In this document: piece by piece, positions 40,898-52,800 of the stretch
Numbering within the stretch: position 1 is the stretch's first letter
How the letters are laid out: each line of letters opens with the position of its first letter
NCBI RefSeq assembly: GCF_021869535.1
Contig: NW_026262648.1
Coordinates: forward strand, 2,108,001 to 2,172,000
Reading direction: 5' to 3'
DNA: 64,000 nucleotides
Origin: Mytilus californianus
Lineage: Eukaryota > Mollusca > Bivalvia > Mytilida > Mytilidae
Translations under genes and position numbers: made by a program
Notes under the pieces: model-generated
The model's database searches: none
What the model was told of the DNA's origin: nothing
Seen by the model: only the letters and a program-made list of their open reading frames with translations

Positions 40898-43320
40898 TTG
40901 ATGACAGCTGGTGAATTAGTGAAATTATCTGGGATTCGCAAGATCTATTTGCCCTGAAGCCGTGTTGCAAGTACTAAAGTATGTTGTTTGATTCAAGGTG
41001 TTTCATGATGTTGCTTGCAAGTATGTGCTCTAATAATTTGCAGGAAATACATCTTAATGAGATTGGTCTATAGTTACCAGGATGATGTTTGTCTCCTTTT
41101 TTGAAAACTGGTGTTACGTTTGCGTGATTCTAATCATGAGGTACTTTTCCTATTTGTATTGTTTTTGTAAAAATTAGAGTGAGTATGTCTGTGCAAGTGT
41201 TAATGTTTTTTTTTAGCACTAATACAGTTATGTTATCTGGTCCTGTTGCTTTTTTAGGATTTATATTTTTAATTAATTTATAGATGCCTTTTCTGTTGAT
41301 GTCTATATTGTCCATTATTGGATGTGTTGATGGACCTTTGTCAGGGATTACTGTATTAGTCTCAGATGTAAAAGCGGATTTAAATTGTTCATTTAATATA
41401 TTTGCTTTTTTCAAGGGATCTGTATGTAGTAAACCTTCACTCCTAAGAGGTGCAATACCAGTGTTTTCATTGTTTTGGCCTTTTATGTATGAAAAAAGTT
41501 TTTTAGGTTGTTTGTTGAATTTCTGATTTTCAGGTTCTTGTATTTCAATGTCAAAAATCATGTTTCCGATATATTTCCAATAGGCATTTCTCATCTCTTT
41601 CTGTAATTGTGTTTTGATTTGTTTGAATTTTTTAAGGTGTTTACCATCATGTTTTTTCTTTTTATATAATTTGTTTTTCTTATTTATTAGTTTTTTCAAG
41701 TTTGAAACTATGCATGGTAGGTGGGTTTTATTACCTATTAAGCTTAGTTGGTATATGCTTTTGGATACTTTCTGTTGTTTTTGTTATGAAGTAATTCCAT
41801 ATATTGTCTATATCAAGTTCTAATTGGTGTTCTTCCATATGTGTGTATGTTTCTTTCAAATCTTTTCCAATTTTTTCCCAGTCTGCTTTCTTGTAAATGA
41901 ATTCTTTGTGTGGTGACTGTTTGGCTTTCGAAAGGGAAAGGTTAATTTTCACTGAAAATTATGTCATAGTCTCCTAGTGGTGGTAATGTTTCTACTCTGT
42001 TTACTAGGGATGGATTTGACATGCACAGTAGATCAAGTGTGCGGTCATTTCTTGTTGGTTTGTCAACTACCTGTGTGAGATTGTGATCTTGTAATATGTC
42101 TAATAGGTGTTGATGAAGAGAAGGATCTGGTTTGCTATGTATTACCGATGAATTTGACCAGTCAGTATTGCCTAAATTGAAATCGCCATTGAGCATGATA
42201 CTTGCACTAGATATATTGCATATCCTATTTAGTGAGGTACTTAGATGTTCTAGTGATTCCCCTTTGTCTGATGGTGGTATATAGTATGCTCCAAGATAAG
42301 TGGTTTTATTTCCTGTTGGAGTTAATTTTGCCCAGATTACTTCGCAATCTGTGGCACCTGTGATGTAATCAGTGTGTTAGTGATTGCGAGTAGCACACCT
42401 CCATAGCCATCTTTCCTGTTTTTAGTGTAGATCGTGTATTTGGATGGTGAAATATATTCATATGCTGATGTGTCATTTGAAAGCCAGGTTTCAGTACCAA
42501 ATATAACATCAGGTTTGGGGTGCGACTTTTTACCCCAATATACCCCAACATACCCCAATATACCTGAAAAAACAGTTTCAACAAAATATTATTGAATAAT
42601 AATAGCATTTTAGGCATTTCCATGTTATTTTAACACCAACAATACTTTATTTTATAAATATGTTTAATTTTAAATCACTTTTTTCATTGAAACTTGTTCC
42701 GTTCTTGTCAGCCGCTTACGATCACAAAATGACTTTTTACCCCAATATACCCCATTAAAACGTTTCAGTTCAATATTCATGTTCTGGAATGATATTTTAA
42801 CCATATTTATTTCAAAAAACAATCTATGCACATTTGTGTGTATTTAGAAGCTTTTTAAACTATAGTTAACTCGAATACTGATAATGATAGCACTAAGTGT
42901 CACAGAATAGAAGTTCCTTCATAACATATGTTCCAAATGGAAACAGTATTCTGGAATATTGTTTCCACTGGAATAAATATTACAGTAAATGTTCCTAACG
43001 GAATAAATGGTATAGAATATTTGTTCCAACAGGAACAGATATTATGACATTGTTTATAACAGAGTTTCCAGTGGAACTTCAGTAGGCGGAACAAATATAC
43101 CTTGACATAAAGACCAGAATCGACCTGAAAATATACAGGGCAATATTTAAATTGCAATTTCTATTGGGGTAAAAAGTCACGCCGTCAGGTTTGCATGAGT
43201 CTATTATTTCATCAATTTCTGGCTTTTTATTTTTCATTGATTGAAAATTAATAGTGAGTACTCGAAGAGGTGGAACTGTACTTTGTTTCTTATTCTGCTT
43301 AAATGGTTAATCTTGCCTTA
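40898..43320 (-). pseudogene. LINE with APE endonuclease and RT (decayed, 3'-truncated)
   Basis: On the minus strand the APE-type endonuclease begins LRVLTINFQSMKNKKPEID (about 43280-43220), with the catalytic Glu motif TETWLS (about 42500), LNGDFNLGNTDW (about 42190) and a C-terminal D-L-L-C-M-S-N block. The RT fingers follow with PKKATGPDNI (about 41240), VFKKGDKHHPGNYRPISL (41090-41040) and LQHGFRANRS (about 40950). The element stops before the palm, so the catalytic YADD is missing. Frameshifts lie near 42375, 41950 and 41735, and a stop lies near 40985. Jockey/CR1-type organisation is likely. It is interrupted at 42518 by another transposon. Confidence 0.85.
42518..43184. mobile_element. 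667-bp non-autonomous DNA element with 9-bp TSD
   Basis: It interrupts the LINE endonuclease between Lys-Pro and Asp codons. TCAGGTTTG flanks both sides (42509-42517 and 43185-43193). The ends are inverted: GACTTTTTACCCCAATA at 42524 and TATTGGGGTAAAAAGTC at the right. A further copy of the end (GACTTTTTACCCCAATATAC) lies at 42730. A 9-bp duplication is typical of Mutator-like elements, but the terminal 6 bases are poorly matched. It has no ORF. Removal restores the LINE frame. Confidence 0.75.
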
Positions 43321-43329
43321 TATGATAAA

Positions 43330-44262
43330 AATTATAATAGATAGACACTTTAAATCATTAAAATGATCAGCAAGGCAAGATTACATTTTGCTGACAAAAT
43401 TTATCTTTTGTGTTATGAGCAAAAACTAAAGAAGATAGAAACTAATCATAACTAACAATCGTCATTAAAGGGCAATAACTCCAATAAGGAGTCGTCGGAC
43501 GATTTTCTCCATATTGTCTAAATTGACTAAATGATCAGCAATCCAAGATCAACAAAACAGAGATTTTTGTCATGAACTCTATTCTCATCTACAATGTTGG
43601 AGAGTGTCCTTTGTTGAATATGCACATAGACCATGGTGAGCGACACTGACTCTTTAGAGCCTCTAGTTTTTTTTACCAGAATAGCCTAAAATTTTACAGA
43701 ATGTGCTGATTTTTTGCATTATTTTATACACATTAGCAAATTGTCATATATAATTTGAAAAGAATTACTGAGGTTAATTTTTTTTAAGACTTAAATTCAA
43801 AGTAACAGAGGTAACAATCCAAATATTTCACCTTTGTCATTGGCTAAAATTTTCTAAATTGCTGTAATTACAAATATACTTACATGTCTAAATATTTGTC
43901 TTTGTCATGTGAAATATTCACTTATTATGAGCAATATGATAACTATATTTGGTATATGGGATCCTTGCAAGATCTAAATGAGCGTCAGGGTAGTGTTACC
44001 TGACCCTGACCTCATTTCATGGATAAGTGATAAAAGTTAAGTTTTCGTGATCAAGTACATATCTCGGATACTATTTATAAGCAATATGTCAACTGTATTT
44101 GGTGTATGGAATGATTATAAGGTGTACATGTCCGACTCGCAGGGTAATCCGCCCTTGACCTGTTTTCATGGTTCAGTGGACAATGTTTAGTTTTTGTGGT
44201 TTTGTCTATTTCTCCTGATATCTATACTATAATCGTTGGTAATGTTTAGTGTATGTGATCTT
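43330..44262. repeat. Diverged interspersed repeats
   Basis: At 43480-43560 'AAAGGGCAATAACTCC' relates to the 38-39 kb family. At 43920-44262 a unit of about 170 bp is repeated imperfectly: 'CAATATGATAACTATATTTGG', 'CAATATGTCAACTGTATTTGG', then GGTAATGTTTAGTGTATG, each followed by CATGG. From 44263 to 44920 only AT-rich sequence is seen. Confidence 0.45.
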
Positions 44263-44929
44263 TGTAGTAAAACCTTTATATTACAGACTTTCAACATAAA
44301 TTCATTCATGATAAGTAAAGCAGTCATTAGAAATTTAAAATGTTTTTTTACATAATTAAACATTTGAAATTTTGTGTCCACCTACAGTTGGGTAGCTAGG
44401 ACTGATAGGAAGTGGATGCCAAACTATCGCTGAGCGTAGCGAGGCGAAAAATTTTTAGACCATTATATGCAGAAAATGATATTTGTATGGACATTTTCCC
44501 TGTATGCAGAATTTTATTTTTTTTTCTCGAAACTACCATCATTTAATTCATAAATATTTAATGTAAAAGTTTCCCACCCAATCTACATTGGACAGAATGT
44601 TGAAATATTGACAGTATCAATAATATTCTATGCAATGCTACAAAATGTATATTCTGTAAAGATATAAGAGGTATATTTTATTGAAAATAAAACTAATATT
44701 AATTATTTTTTTTCTATTTTTTTGTTGTTGTCAAAATGATGTGGATGCTTGAGCATCTGAGCATACATGCAAGCTGACCTATACGCTTGATTGGAAACAA
44801 AACTGTTGATTTCTTATCCCCTACTTAGATATAAAAAGTAGGTAGGTTTCCCCTTTTACAAAGGTACTATACAGATTAAGGATTTACCACTCAAGGGCCT
44901 ATAGGGTACATGTAACATAACTGACAGTC

Positions 44930-46020
44930 ACAACTTGTTCGCTATGCCCGTGTCTGCAGTGCCGTTTTGGCTGTCGATGAACATAATCTATGTATTACTG
45001 GTAAAATATTAAGTCGGGATTTTCGTTACCACAAATTACTTAAAACCTTTGCTAATTTTTTCCATAAATACATAGATTTGGTTTGAAAGTTTGGCTGCAC
45101 CCGTAGAAAAATTATTTCAAACGGGATAGCACATCCTATGTTTTACGGAGATTTTGTTTACCGAGCCCGGAAATTTAGATACGATCCGAATAATCTTATC
45201 GATCCTTTAAATAAACTTATTCTGAAAGGTTGCCTTTTAATATTGTTTTATTGGTATAAATATTGATTTTGTTATCAGTAAATTAAATCCAAACCGTAAA
45301 TATTATTGTTATATACATATGTACATTCACGGTTCTACAATCTGTCAATACCTGTATTTTGGCATTGCACAAAGTATAATGTTTTTCTCTGACTGTTGAA
45401 AGACGTCTCTACACTAAATCCATTGGATGTTGGATGTGTACTGATTGATATTTCAGTCTTAGATACATGATTTTTTATCAGTTGTTATTGGCTTTGAACT
45501 AACTGTCAGTAACTGCGAGTACTCTCGGACCTGTACTTGGTGTCTTTTTTGTTGTGGGGATGTATGAACTCACTGCCACGTCCGGTTTGTGTTTTTGTTA
45601 GTTGTTTTTCTGCTTGGTATTGATCTGATGAGTTAAGTCCTTTTCAACTGAGTTTTATAGTTTGTTCTTATGTTGTACTGTTACACCACTGTCCAAGGTG
45701 TGAGGGAGGGTTTGGCGCCTGTAAACTAGTTTAACCCCGCCCCATTCTGTATGTGCCTGTCCCATGGGAGCCTGCAATTCGTTTGTTTAAGTATATCATA
45801 TTTGTATTTTGTTCATTGTTTTGTGCATAAAAAATCAGACCGTTGGTTTTCTCGTTTGTTTTACAATTGTCATTGCGGAGACTTTTATGGCTGACTACGC
45901 GATATGTGTTTGCTCATTGTTGAAGGTCGTTCGGTGACCTATAGTTGTTAATTTCTATGTTATTTGGTCTCTGGTGGAGAGTTGTCTCATTGGCAGTCAT
46001 ACCACATCTTCTTATTTTAT
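44930..46020 (+). pseudogene. RT-bearing retroelement remnant with intact 3' region
   Basis: It encodes the C-terminal part of an RT family that I know from mollusc and cnidarian genomes: QLVRYARVCSAV (about 44932-44970), NLCITGK, FRYHKLLKTFANFFHKY (about 45025-45075), HPMFYGDFVYRAR (about 45130-45165). It contains stops and cannot work. The sequence continues without a break through a conserved 3' part (45380-45770, including 'CCTGTCCCATGGG') into the ubiquitous short repeat (45838-46020), ending 'CATACCACATCTTCTTATTT'. This contiguity links the short repeats of the window to this RT family. RT classification is left open. Confidence 0.7.
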
Positions 46021-46274
46021 AGTAAATGTCGAAACACAAAATGCAATAAACGAAACGTTATTTGCGGATTCTCAGCTAAGATAATATAACGACATCTTAG
46101 AGAAAGAACAAAAGCTAGTCGGCTAGGATTAGGATTGATATGTCCGAATAGGGTCACAACATTTCCTGCGAACTGTCACCTTGTGAATTAGCACGTATAT
46201 AATCTGGCTCAATGTGTCAATCTAGAACAACTCTGAATATATTCATATAACTTTAACATGTTTTCTTTTTGCAG

Positions 46275-46368
46275 GAATACACGTCACATAAATGATGCAC
46301 GAAGTAGTTGCTGTTTAACATTAAGCCACCATTCACCATCCATCAATCCATCCTTCTTGGGTTTTGCG
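46275..46368 (+). other. Candidate upstream exon of the membrane-protein gene
   Basis: Acceptor TTCTTTTTGCAG and donor GCG/GTAATT enclose 94 bases, open in the phase with one leading base and ending in phase 0. This matches the next candidate exon. The peptide has two adjacent Cys and is Ser/His-rich. The evidence is only splice sites and phase. Confidence 0.3.
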
Positions 46369-46769
46369 GTAATTGTCAGATAAATTTCTTCTAGACGTCC
46401 ACATGATTTGTAGCAAATTAGATTTAAGTATTAGGACGACCTCGTGTTCAAAGTACGACGACAAGACCTGCATGAGCAGAAAGAGTTACCAATAGATCAA
46501 GTATACCTATAATGAATTAAAAATACACTGTATACAATAACAGTGGAAACAATAGACACCGGGTTGGCATTCAAATCAATAGGATAAAGTAAGTACTAAC
46601 ATTTATTTTTACCTTTTCATATATCCCGATACTCTCTGAAAAATTGTATGATCCGGATAAAGCCATAGAGAGAATAACTACTTACTTTTAGTCCTAGGTT
46701 AGCAATTATCATAGTTGATATTAAATGTTCATCTTGAATATTAATATAAAATGTAACTTTGAAATTCAG

Positions 46770-46818
46770 GATAGTGACATAAGTGAAGACGATATAACCT
46801 CGAGAGTCCAGGAAGTCG
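46770..46818 (+). other. Candidate acidic exon of the membrane-protein gene
   Basis: After acceptor GAAATTCAG only one frame is open: DSDISEDDITSRVQEV, followed by a split codon. Ending at GTCG/GTACAA gives the phase required by the exon at 49885. A stronger-looking donor (ACAAA/GTAAAT, 46825) gives the wrong phase. From 46830 to 47400 nothing else is visible. Confidence 0.35.
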
Positions 46819-47399
46819 GTACAAAGTAAATTTTGTTAAGAAGTTGAACCACTTTCTACCTCCTTTTTCATTCAAAAATATTTATTGAATGAGTGTCTAG
46901 TATATAGTTTTGTCTGCTCTAAATCTGTAGTTTTCATTTAAACAAGAAATAAGATAGGCACACAAAGGTCGAACTTCCATAAATCAGCAGTGTTATACAT
47001 ATAGATCTCTTGAAATGTATAAAGAATTTAATCAATGAAAGGTAAACATCAGATATACATTTTGTTATCTAAGTGTCAATCATTGATTTAATATACAAAT
47101 TGAATGAGGAAGAAAGATTATAATGCATGATATGGCATTATTATATAAAATATGCATTTTTATTGTTTCTGTGCAGACGTTTCAGTTTTATGTTTCAGGT
47201 GAGATGATTTATTTTTCATTATTTTTTTTTACCGAATTCTTTGAAATTTTATATGCACTTTTTTTTAAAGATATCGTTTGACTGTTAAAAAGTGTAGCAG
47301 GGAATGAAGATTGTCGTCCTTTAACCTGGTACAATCCACTTCTTTCCAAGTCTTAAAAATAGTACTGGTTAATAAATCATATCTAAACACATATTGTCC

Positions 47400-48330
47400 C
47401 AATTTTTGTCTCCCCTCTTCGAAGTCGGAAAAACGAGACTTAGGCGTGCTGTTTCGCGTTGTATAAGTTTGTCATTTGATCAGTTTACGGGGAACCACTA
47501 GTGGTAGGTCAATGATATTTGGTATAAAGTTGTATAAAAGAGAGCCAAAGGATACCAAAGGAACATTTAAACTCATAAGTCGAAAATAAACTGACAACGC
47601 CATGGCTAAAAGATAAAAAAAAGACAGACAAACAACAGTACACAAAACACAACATAGAAAACCAAAGACTGAGCAACACGAACCTTACCAAAAACGGGGT
47701 GATCTCAGGTAAGCAGATCATGCTCCACATTTGGCACGCGTCGTAAGCTTTGGCAAATCTCATTTCCATGGAAATTATTTATCCCCCTTACTCGTAGTCT
47801 ATTGACTTTGAAATGTATTAGTTTGTGATTAGGTCAGTTTAAGGGGAACCCCTAGTGGTATGTCAATGATATTTGGTTTGTACTTTTTAGTAGTTGTATT
47901 AGCATTGCCACATTTCATTCCCATGGAGATTATTTGACTCCATTCTCTCGGTTACGGTCTGTTAATTTTAAATGTTTGCTTAGTTTTATTTGTTAAAGTT
48001 TGTGATTAGATCAGTTGATGAACCGCCCGTTGTACTAGCATTTGCAAATTTCATTTCCATGCATGGAGATAATATGGCCCCGCCCCTAGTCATGGTTCAT
48101 TTACTTTTAAATTTTATATACTTTACAAGTTGAAGTTTGTATTTATGTTAGTTTAAAGGTAACCGCTTTTGAAAAGTCAATAGTATTTGGTATGCAGTTT
48201 CATAAGCATTGGCACTTTTTGCATTTCCATGGAGGTATCATGCAGGTTTTTTTACCCTGTACCTTCAAGTCATGAATCGTTGACCTTGAATTTTTTATAG
48301 TTCACATGTTGCCATTTAGATTCAACATAC
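47400..48330. repeat. Interspersed repeats, two families
   Basis: Four degenerate units contain 'GATCAGTTTACGGGGAACC' / 'GGTCAGTTTAAGGGGAACC' and 'GTCAATGATATTTGG' near 47475, 47830, 48005 and 48145. Inserted at about 47535-47735 is a common mussel repeat ('GATACCAAAGGAACATTTAA', 'CTGACAACGCCATGGCTAAA', 'AACACGAACCTTACC', 'GGTGATCTCAGGTAAGCAG'). Confidence 0.55.
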
Positions 48331-48592
48331 ACATTTGCATTATACTGTCAAAATTACAAAAAATAGCGAGACATATCTCTGTGTCAACATTGTATTGACA
48401 ATAAACGATAGTTTTAACATTTTGTTCAATTTGTCTTATTTTTTATGAATAAAAGAGGATAAATGGTATATGCTAATAAGACAGCAAGCTAACACAATTA
48501 ACCAAAATGAGTGTAGATTTCAGCATACATTCTTCAACAATGTATTTGAAAGCGCTAAGTCGAGTTTCTAAAGGTGTATATATGTTCCGGAC

Positions 48593-49338
48593 CCTTTGAG
48601 TATTTGGACCATACGCGTTTGGTTCGTCCTGAATATGCATGAAATATTTGCCACTGGACGTTAAGCAACCAACAATCAATCATTCAATCATACGCGTTTG
48701 GTCGGACCATATAAGTATTATACTTGTTTGGTTATTAACTGGCTGGACCATATGAGTATTTAGACTATATAGGTATTTTTCAGATAAATTCTTGCTTTCG
48801 CAGGAACACACAGCTCAATCTCCGAACCAAAAACGGCATACGTTACTAATTGAATTTTTTTATCTTTTAAACATACTGAATTTGGTGCATTTGTTATTTT
48901 ATCTTTGATAGCGTCAATTTAAAGCGCCTTTCTCCTGGCTGTCGACTTTTTCGTCCGTAAGTGAAACCACAGGGGTTTGAGACCGATGTACCGTTTTTTT
49001 GTTTAAATTATTATTCCTGAAACAAATTTCTTTTAATTTCTGCTTATTTTCAATCAATGATCATGTCTTGGATCGCATCAGAAGGAACAAGAACACATCA
49101 AATATCTAAAAACAATTTGAAATATTCAAGAAATTTAAATTTAATAAACACAATAAAAATTAATTAACATTCACTTTGTTTGATTTGATTAATCATTAAT
49201 ATTGATTATCATATGATTGCATACGTCAAAATTTCATTTGTTAGGAACTCATAATTATGCGACACCTTTTCAACGTTAGCAATCATCAGTTAATTACCTG
49301 GACCATACGCGTATGGTCGGACCATATGAGTAAATACG
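48593..49338. mobile_element. Foldback-like element with GGACCATA arms
   Basis: The left arm (48593-48790) has motifs GGACCATACGCGTTTGG, GGACCATATAAGTATTA and GGACCATATGAGTATT. The right arm (49298-49334) has GGACCATACGCGTATGGTCGG followed by ACCATATGAGTAAAT. The motif is itself partly palindromic. The interior is AT-rich with no ORF. Confidence 0.45.
48624..48688 (+). mobile_element. 5'-truncated SINE, 65 bp, with 14-bp TSD
   Basis: 'CTGAATATGCATGAAATATT', 'TGCCACTGGACGTTAAGC' and an AATCAATCATTCAAT tail are the 3' end of a widespread bivalve SINE. CATACGCGTTTGGT is duplicated exactly on both sides (48610-48623 and 48689-48702). It landed in the left arm of the GGACCATA foldback. Confidence 0.85.
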
Positions 49339-49342
49339 AAAT

Positions 49343-49444
49343 AGTTATACACCGAGGGATAGGTGTGTCTGGATAAGAAACCCCGTCGGCCGTCGGCCGG
49401 AGGGGTTTCTTTTCCAGACACGCCGTATCCCGAGGTGTATAACT
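49343..49444. mobile_element. Compact 102-bp hairpin MITE
   Basis: The arms start AGTTATACACCGAGGGATA and end ATCCCGAGGTGTATAACT. They continue through GTGTGTCTGG/CCAGACACGC to AGAAACCCC/GGGGTTTCT around a short GGCCGTCGGCC centre. Nearly the whole element is one stem. Confidence 0.8.
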
Positions 49445-49884
49445 TACTTACACCCAATTCTAAACCCTATATTTGTTAACATTGATTATTAAATGAAAAC
49501 AAACCCATAGCATATTTATCGACACTATAAAACCATGATTTATAAGATGTTTTTTTTATTATACATGAAACCCCACTAGTAACCTTTCTTTGGTTATCTT
49601 CGTTCAAACTTTGACAAGTGAGTATATTTTACAAATGTCAATTTGTTTTGCATATTCCCGTTAAATCCTGTGCTAATACAGCTACGAAAACAAATTCCTC
49701 CAATAATAATGATAATAATTGAAATAATATTTCGCTCTCTTTTAAAACTGTAATTTTCATATATGACATTGATCAGAGTAACTGTTGATTTGAACATTGC
49801 ATGCAGTATGGTTTTTACTTTTGAAGTTCATTTCAGTCAACGGTGTACATATTTAATTACATTACTGTTTTCATTTTAAAATAG

Positions 49885-52800
49885 GTGCCTCAAAGAATAG
49901 TAATGAAAACATTAACCAAATCAACGAGAGTTTAGTTATTGGTAAGTCAACGGATGAATAGTCATAAAAGAGTGGTAGGCAGATTAGCAAAAATTAAAAT
50001 AATTTTGAAGTCAACGAAAGTGTAGTCATTGAAGAGGGTAAGCACATCAAAAGTGTTTAACCATTGGCAAATAAACGGAGATATAGTCACATAAGAGTGG
50101 TAAGCAACTCATCGAGTGTTTAACCACTGGCAAGACAACGGAAATATAGTCACATAAGAGTTGTAAGCAACTCATTGAGTGTTTAACCACTGTCAAGACA
50201 GCAGAAATATAGTCCCATAAGAGTGGTAAGCAACTCATTGAGTGTTTAATCACTGCCAAGACAACGGAAATATAGTCAAATAAGAGTGGTAAGCAACTCA
50301 TTGCAATTGAGTGATTAACCACTGGCAAAGCAGCGAAAATATAGTCACATAAGAGAGGTAAGCAAATCATAGAGTGCTTAACCATTGGTAAGCCGACGTA
50401 AATATTGTCACATAAGACTTGTACATACATCATCGAGTGTTTAACCATTGGTTACCAAACGGAAATATATAGTCACATAAGAGGGATAAGCAAATCAACG
50501 AGTGTTTAACCGTTGGTAAGCCAACGGAAATATTGTCACATAAGACTTGTTAGCAAATCATCGAGTGTTTAACCATTGGTTACCCAACGGAAATATTGTC
50601 GCATTAGAGTGGTCAGCAAATCATATAATGTTTAATCTTTGGTAAGCCAACGGAAATATTGTCCCATAAGACTTATAAGCAAATCATCGAGTGTTTAACC
50701 ATTGGAAAATTCAAAACGGAAAGTCCTTTATCAAACTGCAAAACAAAAGCTCAAACACTTCAAACGAATAGAAAACAACTGTCATATTCCTGACTTGGTA
50801 CAGGCATTTCCTTATGTAGAAAATTGTGGATTAAATCTGTTTTTATACTAGTTAAACCTCAAAATTGTATGACAGTCGCATACAATTCCATTACATTGAC
50901 AACAATGTGTGAACAAAACAAACAGACATAATAGGTAAAAATGTCAAAAATTGGGGTACAGCAGTCAGCATTGTGTTATAATCTTAATCACTATAAAAAC
51001 AAACAAATATGTCATCAAAGAAAAACAAAATGGCATATAGACAAAACACATAAGCAAAAATGAAAGAATACAAAAAATGACCATATCATAATAACACAAT
51101 GGCGGGATGTATAATTATCGAGCCACGTCAACGGAATATTACCAAAAATGGACTAAACAGTAAAGGTTAATAATATACAAAGAACACTATAACACGTAAT
51201 TAAGATGATAAACAACGTCAGTACCTAGAATCTATACTTCAAGACATGTATTATTTGTAAAGTTTATACGGAATATTTATCAACAAGGTCTTGATATCCC
51301 CCGATGAACTTTTTTTGAAAGACGAGACGATCTTTGACATAACCCTGGTTCAATTCATCAACTTTCTGCTCAGACACTGGTGACATTTTATAAAGTCTGA
51401 GTAGCCGAATGGGTTGGGAACTGTATATCCCATATGCAGGTTAAGTTGGTATATTGCTACTAAGGTAAGGAAAAATGATAATTGTCTCGTTTGTCATAGA
51501 ATCTGGTACTGAGATTACCACATGTCAAATTCGAGGTATCAGTCTAAAAATGAGGCGAAGGAAACGGAAATATTGTCACATAAAAGTGGTAAGGAAATCA
51601 TTGAGTGTTTAACCATTGGTAAGTCAACGGAAATATTGTCACTAAAGAGTGGTAAAAAAATCGAGTATCTAACCATTGGTAAGCCAACGGAAATATAGTC
51701 ACATAAGAGGGATAAGCAAATCAACGAGTGTTTAACCATTGGTAAGTCGATGGAAATATAGTCACATAAGAGTGGTAAGCAAATCAACAAGTGTTTAACC
51801 ATTGGTAAGTCAACGGAAATATAGTCACATAAGAGTGGTAAGCAAATGATCGAGTGTTTAACCATTGGTTAACCAACGACAATATATTCACATAAGAGGG
51901 ATAAGCAAATCAACGAGTGTTTAACCATTGATAAGTCAACGGAAATATAGTCACATAAGAATGGTAAGCAAATCATCGAGTGTTTTACCATTGGTTAACC
52001 AACGAAAATATAGTCACATAAGAGGGGTTAGCAAATCAACGAGTGTTTAACCAATGGTAAGTCAACGGAAATATTGTTACATAAGAGTGGTGGGCAAATT
52101 AAGTAGAATTTAAATCGTTGGTTAGTCAACGAAAAAGAAGTCGTACAAGAAGGGTAAGCAAATCAACGACAATATAATTATTGGTAAGTCAACGAAAGTG
52201 CAGCCATAGAGGAACGGCAAGCAAATCAACGAGAACTGAATCATTGTTAAGTAATAAAATATAAGTGTAGTCATAGAAGGATGGTACTGAGCAAATTAAC
52301 GAGAGTTTAATCATTGGAAAGTCAACGAAGGTGTAGTCACAGAGTAATATTAAGCAAATCAACGAAAGTTTAATCATTGGTATATCAACGAAAACGTAGT
52401 CATAGAAAAGGGTAAGCAAATCAATGACAATTTAAATCGTTTGTTAATCAACGAAAGTGTTGTCATATATCAGTGAAAAGGATATCAACGATAGTTTAAT
52501 CATTAGTATGTCAACAAAAGTGTTGTCATAGATGAATGTAAGCAAACCAACGAGTCACAGATGTATTAACAGATGACTGGTAGTCAAAGCAAAAAGAGTT
52601 AATTACTGATTGGTCAACGAAAGTGTAGTCAACGAGATCTGAGTAATGAACATGAGTCGAAAAGTGTACGTCATTTGGATATAATTTTTGCATATTTTTG
52701 TCCATTTTCATTTACACTTTTGTACATTTCGGTTTCTACAAAATTCCGTCAAAGCGTTTTGTAATATCGGTCCGTCAATATAATCTATGTACTGATAAAG

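Larger units (their letters stand above)
49918..52640 (+). repeat. Exon-intron-derived minisatellite, about 30 units of 60-64 bp
   Basis: Units read 'AAATCAACGAGTGTTTAACC', 'ATTGGTAAGTCAACGGAAAT' and 'ATAGTCACATAAGAGTGGTA'. The first 24 bases correspond to the last bases of the exon 49885-49941, and the rest to the start of its intron, including the GTAAGT donor. There are two blocks (49918-50710 and 51550-52640) separated by other repeats. Divergence rises toward the right end. Confidence 0.85.
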
